The notes under the pieces were generated by a model. It saw nothing but the letters and a program-made list of their open reading frames with translations. It did no database searches and had not been told where the DNA came from. Position numbers and translations under genes: made by a program. A stretch of 64,000 nt of DNA from an uncultured Clostridium sp. (lineage in GTDB: Bacteria > Bacillota > Clostridia > Clostridiales > Clostridiaceae): assembly GCF_900769625.1 (NCBI RefSeq), contig NZ_CAAGHK010000069.1, forward strand, positions 13,161-77,160, given 5' to 3'. Every line of letters begins with the position of its first letter. Within the stretch, counting starts at the first letter, position 1. Shown piece by piece: positions 53,089 to 62,743 of this stretch.

Positions 53089-54485
53089 TGGATATGAATG
53101 AAAGATTAGTTAGAATTCCTGTAAGAGAACAGGATCCAAAAGTAAGAGCTACAAATTTTGAAGAAGTTTGTTTAGGATATAATGAAGAAGAAGCAGTAAA
53201 AGAAGCTTCAAGATGTTTAAATTGTAAAAATCCTCAATGCAGAAAAGGATGTCCAGTATCAATAGATATTCCAGCTTTCATTGCAAAGGTTAAAGAAAGA
53301 AATTTTGAAGGTGCAGCAAAGGAAATTGCTAAGTATAGTGCACTTCCAGCAGTTTGTGGAAGAGTATGTCCACAAGAAAAACAATGTGAAGGAAAATGTG
53401 TACTTGGAATAAAAGGTGAAGCAGTATCAATAGGTAAGCTTGAAAGATTCGTAGCTGACTGGGCAGCAGCTCATGATGTTGATTTAAGTGCAAAAGAAAT
53501 AAGCAATGGTAAGAAGGTTGCAGTAATCGGTTCAGGTCCTTCGGGATTAACTTGTGCTGGAGATTTAGCAAAGAAAGGTTACGATGTAACTATATTTGAA
53601 GCACTTCATAAAGCTGGCGGAGTTTTAGAATATGGTATACCAGAATTCAGACTTCCAAAGGAAAAAGTTGTTTCTAATGAAGTAAAGAACATCAAAAAAC
53701 TTGGTGTTAAGATTGAAACTAATGTTATCATCGGAAGAACAATAACTGTAGATCAGTTATTTGAAGAAGAAGGATTTGAAGCTATATTTATAGGTTCAGG
53801 TGCTGGTCTCCCAAGGTTTATGGGAATTCCAGGTGAAAATGCTAATGGGGTACTTTCAGCTAATGAATTTTTAACAAGAGTCAATTTAATGAAAGCTGAA
53901 CAGGAAGATTATGATACTCCAGTAAGAACAGGTAAAAAAGTTGCCGTTATAGGTGGCGGTAATGTTGCTATGGATGCTGCAAGAACTGCATTAAGACTTG
54001 GTGCAGAAAGCCATATTGTATATAGAAGAGGAGATGAAGAACTTCCAGCAAGGGCAGAAGAAGTACATCATGCTAAAGAAGAAGGAGTTATCTTTGATGT
54101 ATTAACTAATCCAAAGGAAATACTTGTAGATGAAAATGGCTGGGTTAAAGGAATGGTATGTGTTAAGATGGAACTTGGTGAACCAGATGAATCAGGAAGA
54201 AGAAGACCTGTAGAAGTTGCAGGCTCTGAATTTACTATGGATGTTGACACAGTGATAATGTCACTTGGTACTTCACCAAATCCATTAATTTCTTCAACAA
54301 CTAAAGGCTTAGAAATTAATAAGAGAAGATGTATTGTTGCGGAAGAAGAAACTGGTCTTACAAGCAAGAAAGGTGTTTATGCTGGCGGAGATGCAGTTAC
54401 AGGAGCAGCTACAGTTATCTTAGCTATGGGTGCTGGTAAAAAAGCAGCAGCAGCTATTGATGAATACTTACAGAAACAATTATAA
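53088..54485 (+). CDS. nfnB: NADH-dependent reduced ferredoxin:NADP+ oxidoreductase, subunit B (GltD-like)
   Basis: 465 residues. N-terminal cysteines for two [4Fe-4S] clusters: CLNCKNPQCRKGCPV and CGRVCPQEKQCEGKCV. Then an FAD site VAVIGSGPSGLTCAGDLAKK and an NADPH site VAVIGGGNVAMDAARTALRL, with GVYAGGDAVTGAATVILAMG at the end. The protein resembles the small subunit of glutamate synthase, but pairing with nfnA identifies it as NfnB. Cytoplasmic complex. Confidence 0.94.
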   Translation: MDMNERLVRIPVREQDPKVRATNFEEVCLGYNEEEAVKEASRCLNCKNPQCRKGCPVSIDIPAFIAKVKERNFEGAAKEIAKYSALPAVCGRVCPQEKQCEGKCVLGIKGEAVSIGKLERFVADWAAAHDVDLSAKEISNGKKVAVIGSGPSGLTCAGDLAKKGYDVTIFEALHKAGGVLEYGIPEFRLPKEKVVSNEVKNIKKLGVKIETNVIIGRTITVDQLFEEEGFEAIFIGSGAGLPRFMGIPGENANGVLSANEFLTRVNLMKAEQEDYDTPVRTGKKVAVIGGGNVAMDAARTALRLGAESHIVYRRGDEELPARAEEVHHAKEEGVIFDVLTNPKEILVDENGWVKGMVCVKMELGEPDESGRRRPVEVAGSEFTMDVDTVIMSLGTSPNPLISSTTKGLEINKRRCIVAEEETGLTSKKGVYAGGDAVTGAATVILAMGAGKKAAAAIDEYLQKQL

Positions 54486-54490
54486 TTAAT

Positions 54491-54538
54491 AATAAAAGCT
54501 ATGCAAGCTAAGCTTAGAATTCTTGCATAGCTTTTATT
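54491..54538. terminator. Strong terminator after nfnAB
   Basis: Perfect 17-bp stem (AATAAAAGCTATGCAAG / CTTGCATAGCTTTTATT) with a 14-nt loop. Confidence 0.92.
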
Positions 54539-54600
54539 GATACTTACAATCCATAAATATACAATAATATAAAAATAAACTTCTATATGTAACTATTTCA

Positions 54601-55440
54601 ATGATTATAGCACTGATTTGTTCATATTTATTTTCTGCTAAATGTATAATAAATCCTATAAAGTATTTACAAGTATTAATAAAACTTCCTAGTATTTATG
54701 AAGTACTTGTACAGTTATCAAGTCTTGTGCAGTTAGCACAAAGCAGAGCAAAATCTACAAGTTCTAATGCTTATAATTCAAAGGAAGCTGCAGATTTAGG
54801 AAGAGGTAAAGTAGAACGGACTGTACGTGCTATGAGCAGTATAAGTGATGAAAGCATAGAAACATCGAGGGTTTTTAAAATTGTTAATGATCTATCTGTT
54901 CAGGTTAGCGGAATTGTAAATACAATCAATGAAGTTGCAGAACAGACAAATTTATTAGCTTTAAATGCAGCGATAGAAGCTGCGAGAGCAGGAGAATGTG
55001 GAAAGGGATTTAGTATAGTGCTGAAGAAGTCAGACAACTGTCTGAAGAAACAAATGGTAAATCAAAAGAAATTACAAATCTTGTATCAGACTTTAGATAC
55101 AATTCTGAAGAATGACAAGGAAAGATATAAGCAGATAATATATGCAGCTCCTGATGCCTTGATAATAGTTGTTGATAATAAAATTGAACTTGCAAATAGT
55201 GAAGATTTAAAGCTTATTTCAGTCAGAAAATAATGATATTATAAATAGCAATATATATAAATATTTCAATGGAATATATGAAAAAATAATGCATAAAAAA
55301 TTTAGAAAAATATTATCGGAACAAAAATCAAATGACTTGTATGATTGTGAGATTAACATTGGAAACAACAAAATAATAAGTGTACAGTTGTCTTGCAGTT
55401 ATATTTTAATGGTATTTGACATAGCCTTTTTTATAATATA
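54601..55440 (+). pseudogene. Decayed composite of a chemoreceptor signalling tip and a PAS-domain sensor
   Basis: Frame 54601-55233 begins with one helix and part of a chemoreceptor: INEVAEQTNLLALNAAIEAA, RAGECGKGFSIV. A frameshift near 55019 moves the rest (AEEVRQLSEETNGKSKEITN) to another frame. It continues into PAS-like sequence (YKQIIYAAPDALIIVVDNKI), which, after a further shift near 55230, carries on as YFNGIYEKIMHKKFRKIL and VQLSCSYILM. The HAMP, most of the receptor and any kinase domain are missing. It ends just before ssrA. Confidence 0.7.
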
Positions 55441-55503
55441 TAATCAAACATGCAAGATAGATTGTTTAAAAATTAAATATGCGTTTAAATTTTTTATAAA
55501 CCT

Positions 55504-55860
55504 GGGGGTGTTTTGGCTTCGACGGGGGCATGAAAGATTTATTAAGCGAGTCGAGGGAAGCATGGAGCCTCGTAAATAAAGTATGCATTAAATGTAAACG
55601 CAGAAGATAATTTTGCATTAGCAGCCTAGTTTAACGCTGCTCATCAGCCCGGGTTGCCTACGGCCTGGATCACTGGTGTTATTAAAGTGGGACACGAAGC
55701 CTGGCAAAGCTTTGAGCCAGAGGGGTATTTATGAAGCTACCGATAGTGTAAGCCTGTTCATGGGCGTGTACTTGAGGGAATCTTAAAACATGAACTGCAC
55801 TCGGAGAAAGATAATGGCGTCGGCTTTCGGACACGGGTTCGACACCCGTCACCTCCACCA
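55504..55860 (+). ncRNA. ssrA: Transfer-messenger RNA (tmRNA)
   Basis: The 5' end GGGGGTG pairs with CACCTCC before the encoded ACCA end. It has the conserved GGCTTCGACGGGGGCATG and the T-arm GGGTTCGACACCCG. The tag frame reads AAC GCA GAA GAT AAT TTT GCA TTA GCA GCC TAG (55597-55629), giving NAEDNFALAA. It rescues stalled ribosomes with SmpB. Full length at about 357 nt, with an encoded CCA. Confidence 0.97.
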
Positions 55861-55861
55861 C

Positions 55862-55902
55862 AAAACCCACGAAAATCATAATTTTGGATTTTCGTGGGTT
55901 TT
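55862..55902. terminator. Terminator of ssrA
   Basis: Perfect 16-bp stem (AAAACCCACGAAAATC / GATTTTCGTGGGTTTT) with a 9-nt loop, 2 bases after the tmRNA end. Confidence 0.93.
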
Positions 55903-56247
55903 TAGTGTGTAGATTTAGAATAATTAATAGTGAACCGTACCATAAGTAAATGCGAACGGTACTAAAATTAGATATTTAAATTAAAAATGCTATACCGATA
56001 ATTTGGTATAGTCCTTTTTAGATACATTTAGAATAATTATTGCAAATTATGCTATATAATTTATTTTACAATTGTTATAATATAAGTTGAAAGACTATAA
56101 TGAATTTCCCTGTTAATTAAAATCTTTTAGTGAGGGATATCTAGTAGTATATGAATACTGAAGATAATAGAAAAATATATTCCGTTTTTAATTACGGTAT
56201 TTGAGATGATATTTTAGAATTTAAAAATGATAAAAAGGAGAACAATA
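55903..56247. other. Junction between ssrA and the restriction-modification genes
   Basis: Contains TTAATAGTGA (55926-55935) and GAACGGTAC (55956-55964), both of which have counterparts after the restriction genes. A small hairpin CTATACC / GGTATAG (55990-56011) lies before the promoter region of the methylase. No gene seen. Confidence 0.55.
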
Positions 56248-58365
56248 ATGGCAGTTATAGATAATTTAATTGCACAAATTGATAATAAAGAGCTTAGAAA
56301 TAGAATTCAACGTGAAGTAGAGCGAATGAATAAGCACAAAAAATTTGGACTTGTTTTTGAAGAACATAGACCAGAGTATACACTTCTTTATGATATGAAG
56401 GTTACGGTTGGCTCGAATGTAATGAAAAAGAACGACCCCCAAAATGACAATATATTTAAAGTTATTGGCATAAAAGATGAGATTGCATATTGTATTAAAG
56501 AGTTAAACAATGAAACTACAGAATTTAATATTAGCGAGCTTGTTTGCGTTGCACAGTTTGGTGAGCCAATTTATCCATATTTAAAACATATTGATTCTAT
56601 TTGCAATGATAAAGATAGTGATTTGTGGCATACACTTATTCAAGCAGATAACTATCATGCTCTTCAATTACTTGACTATTTATATGCTGGTAAGGTAGAT
56701 TGCATTTATATAGATCCACCTTATAATAGTGGTGCAACAGACTGGAAATACAATAATAAATATGTAGATGAATCGGATAATTATCGACATAGTAAATGGC
56801 TGTCTTTTATGGAAAAAAGATTAAAGCTAGCAAAAAAACTTCTTAATCCTAATGACAGTGTGATGATTATTACTATAGATGAAAAAGAGTACTTACATTT
56901 AGGATGTCTACTTGAAGAAATGTTTCCAGAAGCAAGGATTCAAATGATTAGTAGCATAATTAGTCGTAAAGGAACTGCTCGTGCAGATGAATTTTCTCGA
57001 ACTAATGAGTTTATATATTTTGTCAGATTTGGAGCTTGTAGCATAGAGAGGTTAAATGAGGTTAAATCTGTTGCAGGTGAATCAGAAGTTCATTGGCAAC
57101 CATTAAGGAGAAGTGATTTAGCATCAAAAAGAGGAACAACTAAGGGAGGAACTTCTCAATTTTATCCTATTTATGTTGATGTGACTAGTCGTAAAATTGT
57201 TCATATAGGAGAACCTATAAGTCCAGAGGCACCACTAGATAGTGTTCCTAATATAGAAGGAGCAGTACCAGTTTTCCCAATTCGAGATAACGGAACAGAG
57301 ATGAACTGGGGATTAGTGGGTAGTGAACTGCAAAGACGTTTACAAAAAGGATATGTAAGAGTTGGAAAATTCACAGAAGATAAGCCTCAAAAATTCGTAT
57401 TAAATTATTTGACTTCTGGAACTATTAAAGACATTGAAAAAGGAAAAGCCAAAATAAAAAGTTATGCAGAAGACGGAAGTGTAAAAGCATATTATTCTGA
57501 AGGTAAACATTCACTTCCAACTACACAATGGGATGTTGTAGTTCATGATGCAAAAATTTATGGTACTGGATTAAATTCAGCTTTAATGCCAGATAGAGTA
57601 TTCCCTTTTCCAAAGTCAGTATATGCTGTTGAAGATTGTTTGAAATATTTTGTTACAAATAAAACGAATGCGCTAATTGTTGATTTCTTTTCAGGAAGTG
57701 GAACAACATTGAATGCAGTAAATTTAATTAATAGTAAAGATAACGGAAATAGAAGATGTATTATGATAACTAACAATGAGGTTTCTGCTGATGAAAAGTC
57801 AGAATTTGAAGAAAGAGGAATAAACATTGGTGACGAAGAATATGAGAAAGCAGGTATTGCAAGATTTTTTACTTGGCCACGAACTGTTGCATCTATAACT
57901 GGTAAAGATACACTGGGAAATGATATTGAATGGGATTATGGAAAGCCTTCCAAAGGGATTGATCTTGGATATAGTTTACCTAGCTCTAATGGATTTAAAG
58001 CAAATGCAAATTTCTTTAAGTTAGGTTTCTTAAATAAAAATTCTGTTGCGTTAGGAAGACAACTTAAAGAATTAATACCTGTTCTTTGGATGAAAGCAAA
58101 TGCAATTGGCGAATGTCCGATAGAGTGTAACACGGAAACTGATATGATTATTTTGCCAAAAAACAAAATGGCAATACTAATTGATGAAAATAATTTTGCA
58201 AAATTCAAAACATATATTGATAAACATTCTGAGATTGAAACTGTTTTTATAGTTACTGATTATGAAGCAGGCTATCAAACAATGGCAAATAAATTAAAAG
58301 TTAAAAACATATATCAATTATATCGAGATTATCTTGATAACTTTAGAATTAATCAAGAGAGGTAA
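56248..58365 (+). CDS. Type III restriction-modification system methyltransferase (Mod)
   Basis: 705 residues, an N6-adenine DNA methyltransferase of the beta class: the catalytic DPPYN (residues 156-160) precedes the SAM-binding FSGSGTTLNAV (about 480). The region between them is the target-recognition domain. AAGGAG 8 bases ahead fixes ATG 56248 rather than 56227. It methylates one strand of a short asymmetric site and also gives specificity to the Res subunit, whose gene follows after 5 bases. The recognition site cannot be predicted from sequence. Confidence 0.93.
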   Translation: MAVIDNLIAQIDNKELRNRIQREVERMNKHKKFGLVFEEHRPEYTLLYDMKVTVGSNVMKKNDPQNDNIFKVIGIKDEIAYCIKELNNETTEFNISELVCVAQFGEPIYPYLKHIDSICNDKDSDLWHTLIQADNYHALQLLDYLYAGKVDCIYIDPPYNSGATDWKYNNKYVDESDNYRHSKWLSFMEKRLKLAKKLLNPNDSVMIITIDEKEYLHLGCLLEEMFPEARIQMISSIISRKGTARADEFSRTNEFIYFVRFGACSIERLNEVKSVAGESEVHWQPLRRSDLASKRGTTKGGTSQFYPIYVDVTSRKIVHIGEPISPEAPLDSVPNIEGAVPVFPIRDNGTEMNWGLVGSELQRRLQKGYVRVGKFTEDKPQKFVLNYLTSGTIKDIEKGKAKIKSYAEDGSVKAYYSEGKHSLPTTQWDVVVHDAKIYGTGLNSALMPDRVFPFPKSVYAVEDCLKYFVTNKTNALIVDFFSGSGTTLNAVNLINSKDNGNRRCIMITNNEVSADEKSEFEERGINIGDEEYEKAGIARFFTWPRTVASITGKDTLGNDIEWDYGKPSKGIDLGYSLPSSNGFKANANFFKLGFLNKNSVALGRQLKELIPVLWMKANAIGECPIECNTETDMIILPKNKMAILIDENNFAKFKTYIDKHSEIETVFIVTDYEAGYQTMANKLKVKNIYQLYRDYLDNFRINQER

Positions 58366-58370
58366 TTAAA

Positions 58371-61160
58371 ATGAGAGAAGAGTTATTTCCATTTCAAACT
58401 ATGGCTGTTAGAGATATTAGAACAAAAATAGCTATGGCTGTTGAAAACTATACAAAAACATCAGTACCACAAGTAATTTCATTACAAGCTCCAACTGGTT
58501 CTGGTAAAACTATTATAATGGCTTCATTAGTTGAAGAAATATTTTTTGGGAATGAAAAATTTGCAGAACAGCCTGATGCAGTTTTTGTGTGGCTTTCTGA
58601 CTCGCCACTTCTCAATGAACAATCAAAACAAAAATTTGAACTTAAAGCTGATAAATTAAAGTTTGGACAATGTATTTCTATTGATTCTGAAAGTTTTGAT
58701 AAAGAAGAATTAGAAGATGGATATATTTATTTCTTAAACACTCAAAAGCTTTCAAAAGGCAAAAACTTAACAAAGCATTCAGATGGAAGACAATATACTA
58801 TTTGGGAGATAATTGAAAATACTGCAAAAAATAAAGGGGATAGACTATATTTTATAATTGACGAAGCACACCGAGGAATGAAAGGTAAGGAAGCTGGTAA
58901 GGCAACCTCAATAATGCAAAAGTTCTTGAAAGGCAGTGAGAAAGATGGATTATCTGTTATTCCTATTATAATAGGGGTAAGTGCTACAGCAGATAGATTT
59001 AATAAACTCATTGGAACTATTGATTCAACACTTCATAAAACAATTGTTACTCCAGATAATGTTAGGTCTTCGGGATTATTAAAGGATTTAATTATTATTA
59101 ATTATCTTGAAACAGAAAATGAAATGGCAGTTTTACAAGCAGCTACGGATGAATGGATAGAAAAGTGTCGTCATTGGTACAATTATACACATGAACAGCA
59201 CTGTAAAAGTGTAAATCCGATTTTTGTTATTCAAGTTGAAGATGGAACAGAAGGTATTGTATCAAAGACAAATCTAAATGATGTGATTTCAAAAATAGAA
59301 GAACGAGCTGGGCAACAATTTAAGGAACATGAAGTTGTTCATACATTTGGATCAGTTGGTGATTTGATAATCAATGGTTTAAAAGTTCCATATATTGAAC
59401 CAACAGATATTACAGATGATAGAAAAATTAAGGTTGTATTATTTAAAGAAAGTCTTTCAACAGGATGGGATTGTCCAAGAGCAGAAACAATGATGTCATT
59501 TAGAAGAGCAACTGATGCAACATATATAGCACAACTTCTTGGTAGAATGGTCAGAACTCCACTTCAAATGCATATTCAAGTTGATGATTATCTTAATGAC
59601 GTAAGACTTTTTTTACCTTATTTTAATAGAGAAAATGTTAAAAATGTTGTTGAAGAACTCCAAAATACAGAAGGAGCAGATATTCCAACGTTTATTGATG
59701 AAGAAGAAATTGGTTCAAATTGTGGATATGGTACTTGGACAGTAAAACCTAAAAGACCAAGGATACCAAAAGTTCAAGAACAAGATCCAAATCAAATTAA
59801 TATGTTTGATATGCAAAGTGATTTTGTTAATGAAAGCAACAATGAAGTGAGGGAAACTGTAGAGAATTATAATAGGGACAATACCAATATACCAAGTGTT
59901 ATAACAAATCAACCAACTATTTTTACACAACCTAAAGTTGCGAAACCATCATTTCAACCAAAGGATATTGAAGATATTGAGCAATTACAGTTCAATACTG
60001 AGATTGATAGAGAAGCAATATGCAAATTTATCAATGAAAAAGCATATCTTACATATGATGTTAGAACGGCAAAAATTCATAGTTATTTGAAAAGTTTATT
60101 TGATTTAGCATCATTATTGACACAAGCAGATATTTATCATGATGCTAATAATATCATACGTACAGATATTATAGAAAAAATTCATTCATATAAAGAAAAA
60201 CTTAAAAAAAATGGTTCTTATGACAAGAAAGCAAAAAAGGTTATCCAATTTAAATTATTAATGGATGTGTTCGATATTTTTGGTGAGGAGATTAAACAAT
60301 TCAGCCAAACAAGCTTGTTTATATCTGATTCTGACTTAGATCGCCAGGTTAGAGCTGCAGAGGCTAAAATGTGTAATTATGGTTTTTGTAATCTCTATGG
60401 GAAAAAATATATTGATGAAAATGATCCTAATGCATATAAAATAGATTTTATTTTATTTGTTGCTGATGAAGAATGTATGTCTGATTTAAATGCTTATGCA
60501 AAAAGTAAGTTTGGTGAGTTTGTAGATAAATATAGAATATACATTGTCAATAAATCTGAAAAATGTAAGAATGAATTTGATAAGATTTCATCTAATAGTG
60601 ACTTAGTCTCTAAACATAATCTTTCTCTTCCAGAAAGCATTACTGTAAAAGAAGATGTAGGTGGGAAGGAATATCGTAATCATTTGTTTGCAAATGATCA
60701 AGGTATATCTAAAATTAAATTAAATGGATGGGAAGAAAGATTAATTAATGAAGAAGCAAAACAAAATGATTTTGTTTGCTGGTTAAGAAATCCATCAAGA
60801 AATGGTTATCTTTGCATTCCTTATGAAATTAATAATGAAACAAAAGGAATGAATCCAGATTTCTTTATTATTCGAAAAGATGATATTCTTGGTTATATTG
60901 TTGATGTAATTGAACCACATGGTTCACAGTACAAAGATAATCTGGGTAAGGCAAAGGGACTTGCTAAGTATTGTTTAGAACAATCAAATCTTTCAGGACA
61001 GTTTGGTCGTGTGCAACTTGTTCGTGAAATTTCAAAACTGGGTGAATCAAAACTTGTAAGATTAGAGTTAAATAAAACATCTGTGAGAGATAAGGTTTTG
61101 AAATGTGCAAACAATGATGAACTTGATCACATTTTTGAAACAGATGGTTTTAGTATTTAA
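58371..61160 (+). CDS. Type III restriction-modification system endonuclease/helicase (Res)
   Basis: 929 residues. Superfamily 2 helicase motifs: Walker A QAPTGSGKT (about 39-47), Walker B IIDEAHRG (DEAH about 164-167), ISGVSATAD-like motif III, and QLLGRMVRTP (motif VI). The C-terminal PD-(D/E)XK nuclease region is MNPDFFIIRKDD followed by IVDVIEPHG. It translocates on or loops DNA and cleaves when two unmethylated head-to-head sites occur. GAGAGG site before ATG 58371. Full length for the family; appears functional. Confidence 0.93.
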   Translation: MREELFPFQTMAVRDIRTKIAMAVENYTKTSVPQVISLQAPTGSGKTIIMASLVEEIFFGNEKFAEQPDAVFVWLSDSPLLNEQSKQKFELKADKLKFGQCISIDSESFDKEELEDGYIYFLNTQKLSKGKNLTKHSDGRQYTIWEIIENTAKNKGDRLYFIIDEAHRGMKGKEAGKATSIMQKFLKGSEKDGLSVIPIIIGVSATADRFNKLIGTIDSTLHKTIVTPDNVRSSGLLKDLIIINYLETENEMAVLQAATDEWIEKCRHWYNYTHEQHCKSVNPIFVIQVEDGTEGIVSKTNLNDVISKIEERAGQQFKEHEVVHTFGSVGDLIINGLKVPYIEPTDITDDRKIKVVLFKESLSTGWDCPRAETMMSFRRATDATYIAQLLGRMVRTPLQMHIQVDDYLNDVRLFLPYFNRENVKNVVEELQNTEGADIPTFIDEEEIGSNCGYGTWTVKPKRPRIPKVQEQDPNQINMFDMQSDFVNESNNEVRETVENYNRDNTNIPSVITNQPTIFTQPKVAKPSFQPKDIEDIEQLQFNTEIDREAICKFINEKAYLTYDVRTAKIHSYLKSLFDLASLLTQADIYHDANNIIRTDIIEKIHSYKEKLKKNGSYDKKAKKVIQFKLLMDVFDIFGEEIKQFSQTSLFISDSDLDRQVRAAEAKMCNYGFCNLYGKKYIDENDPNAYKIDFILFVADEECMSDLNAYAKSKFGEFVDKYRIYIVNKSEKCKNEFDKISSNSDLVSKHNLSLPESITVKEDVGGKEYRNHLFANDQGISKIKLNGWEERLINEEAKQNDFVCWLRNPSRNGYLCIPYEINNETKGMNPDFFIIRKDDILGYIVDVIEPHGSQYKDNLGKAKGLAKYCLEQSNLSGQFGRVQLVREISKLGESKLVRLELNKTSVRDKVLKCANNDELDHIFETDGFSI

Positions 61161-61256
61161 GTTGTATTAAATACTGGGGTTTTGATTGTCATTTATATAA
61201 AATATATTTTAAATTGCGATATTAAAATACTATGAATTAATAGAAAATTAAAAATG

Positions 61257-61534
61257 TTACAATTAATAATAGAAAAGCAAGCAAATTAGATAATAAATCA
61301 TGGATACTAATTTTGCTGTTAAATGGTAAATTTAAATTGGTAGATGCAGAGAAGTTTAATGATAATTTTAATTATGTTACCAAGTGGAATATTTTTTATG
61401 AGGGCAATGACTACGTTGGTATAAATTCATCAAAAGATATTAATTTTATAAATAGGATTTATGATTGGGCTAAAGAAGCTTGGCAAATTTATAAATCAAC
61501 TAATCGCACACACATTATCAATCCATACACTTAG
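61257..61534 (+). pseudogene. Fragment of an unrecognised protein downstream of the Res gene
   Basis: An open frame (KASKLDNKSWILILLLNGKF, later YDWAKEAWQIYKSTNRTHII) without a convincing start codon or ribosome-binding site. It ends at TAG just before a terminator. Only the C-terminal part of some gene seems to survive; no family recognised. Confidence 0.4.
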
Positions 61535-61551
61535 AATAGAAAAATTAATTT

Positions 61552-61590
61552 AAAACCTTAGTTAACATGAAAAATGGTAACTAAGGTTTT
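61552..61590 (+). terminator. Terminator closing the restriction-modification region
   Basis: AAAACCTTAGTTA / TAACTAAGGTTTT stem, 13 bp, followed by TTT. Confidence 0.85.
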
Positions 61591-61716
61591 TTATGTACCG
61601 TTTGCACTTAATAGTGATAAGGAGAAACATATTATAAGTAAAGATAGGTATTACCCTAGAATAATCATATGTAACAAATATTAAAATCAAATATATATTA
61701 TTATCATGTAATAAAG

Positions 61717-61759
61717 AAAAGGAATATTTGAAGCAGAAAAAACTTTAAATATTCCTTTT
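61717..61759 (+). terminator. Hairpin immediately upstream of the 61780 gene
   Basis: A 13-bp stem (AAAAGGAATATTT / AAATATTCCTTTT) then TT. It lies between the previous terminator and the next ribosome-binding site. It therefore closes an unannotated 130-base transcript or acts as a leader attenuator. Confidence 0.75.
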
Positions 61760-61779
61760 TCTATTTTAGGAGGATTCAC

Positions 61780-62136
61780 ATGATAGAAATAACATATTTA
61801 AAAGAAATGGAAAGGGTACATGTATTACCTATTGAAGTGCAAGAAGTAATTAATGGCATATTAAAAATACTTGATTCAGAATATGGATCTACTAGAGATA
61901 AGTATTCAGATGATGGTGGATATGTTGTAGTTGCAGAAAACATTGAAGATTTTGAAGAAATACAGAAGAAAACCAATTTAGATTTTAATGATGTAATTGT
62001 TGAATATGTTGATAAAATTGTCTGTAATGGTGGAAAAGTATATACAAATTCATTAGTATTATGCAACAACGATTATTCTATTTCATTAATAATGCCTTTT
62101 GAAATTATGCCTGAAAATATATTGAATCAGATATGA
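61780..62136 (+). CDS. Small acidic protein of unknown function
   Basis: 118 residues with AGGAGG right before ATG 61780. No helix-turn-helix, signal peptide or membrane segment is seen. It looks like a compact alpha/beta fold (VHVLPIEVQEVINGILKILD; GGYVVVAENIEDFEEIQKK). Not recognised. It is monocistronic between hairpins in the accessory island, a setting typical of mobile-element or defence-related genes. Confidence 0.7.
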   Translation: MIEITYLKEMERVHVLPIEVQEVINGILKILDSEYGSTRDKYSDDGGYVVVAENIEDFEEIQKKTNLDFNDVIVEYVDKIVCNGGKVYTNSLVLCNNDYSISLIMPFEIMPENILNQI

Positions 62137-62165
62137 AAAAAGAACATTAAACAAAATTTAATAAG

Positions 62166-62207
62166 AAATGATACTTAAAGTTAAAAGGAAAGCTTTAGGT
62201 ATCATTT
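62166..62207 (+). terminator. Terminator after the 61780 gene
   Basis: A 15-bp stem with one G-U pair (AAATGATACTTAAAG / CTTTAGGTATCATTT) followed by TT. Confidence 0.87.
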
Positions 62208-62268
62208 TTCTATTATTCTCAAATTAATTTTTAAATGAAATCAAAAAAGAGAAAGGAGTTTAATTACT

Positions 62269-62592
62269 ATGGCAAGAGGAGAAAAGAAAGTAGTTGAAGA
62301 AGAAAGAAAAGTAATAAAAGAAACTAAATATTGTCAGGTGTATAAAGCTGTATCAATCATTGATGATGATTATTACAGCAGTATAGAAAAAATCAAAGTT
62401 AAAAGCAAAAATCGTGAAGAAGTTAGATTTGCACTGTATAAGGATACTTTTAAGATGGAACGTCAATTCATTCCAAGAAGTTTGGATTTGACTGAAAAGC
62501 AGTTGATAGAGCTGATTAGAAAAGCTATTGAAGGTAAAGTATTTTCTGATGAATTTATAAAATTGCTTAAAAATGAATTAAATAAAATATGA
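62269..62592 (+). CDS. Small charged protein of unknown function
   Basis: 107 residues, very rich in Lys and Glu at the N-terminus (RGEKKVVEEERKVIKETK) with a C-terminal helix LTEKQLIELIRKAIEGKVFS. AAAGGAG before the start. No family recognised. Monocistronic in the accessory island. Confidence 0.68.
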   Translation: MARGEKKVVEEERKVIKETKYCQVYKAVSIIDDDYYSSIEKIKVKSKNREEVRFALYKDTFKMERQFIPRSLDLTEKQLIELIRKAIEGKVFSDEFIKLLKNELNKI

Positions 62593-62598
62593 ACAGAT

Positions 62599-62643
62599 AA
62601 AAAGCTTTAGTTATTGATGGATATTTGATGACTAAGGCTTTTT
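62599..62643 (+). terminator. Terminator after the 62269 gene
   Basis: A 13-bp stem with one G-U pair (AAAAGCTTTAGT / ACTAAGGCTTTT) followed by T. Confidence 0.85.
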
Positions 62644-62743
62644 ATTTGAGTACAAGGAATTTGGTGAATGAAGTATTTATTTTTTACATGTTGATTAAAG
62701 AAATAAATACAAAAAATAGAAATTATAAGGAAGTGTGATAACA

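Noticed and set aside
55289..55579. ORF of 96 codons running into ssrA
   Set aside because: Its 5' part is the shifted PAS remnant and its end is tmRNA sequence; no complete gene.
55682..55879. Minus-strand ORF across the tmRNA gene
   Set aside because: It is a typical spurious ORF antisense to tmRNA.
61313..61534. 73-codon ORF starting at TTG 61313
   Set aside because: The open frame extends further upstream without a start and there is no ribosome-binding site, so it is listed as a fragment rather than a gene.
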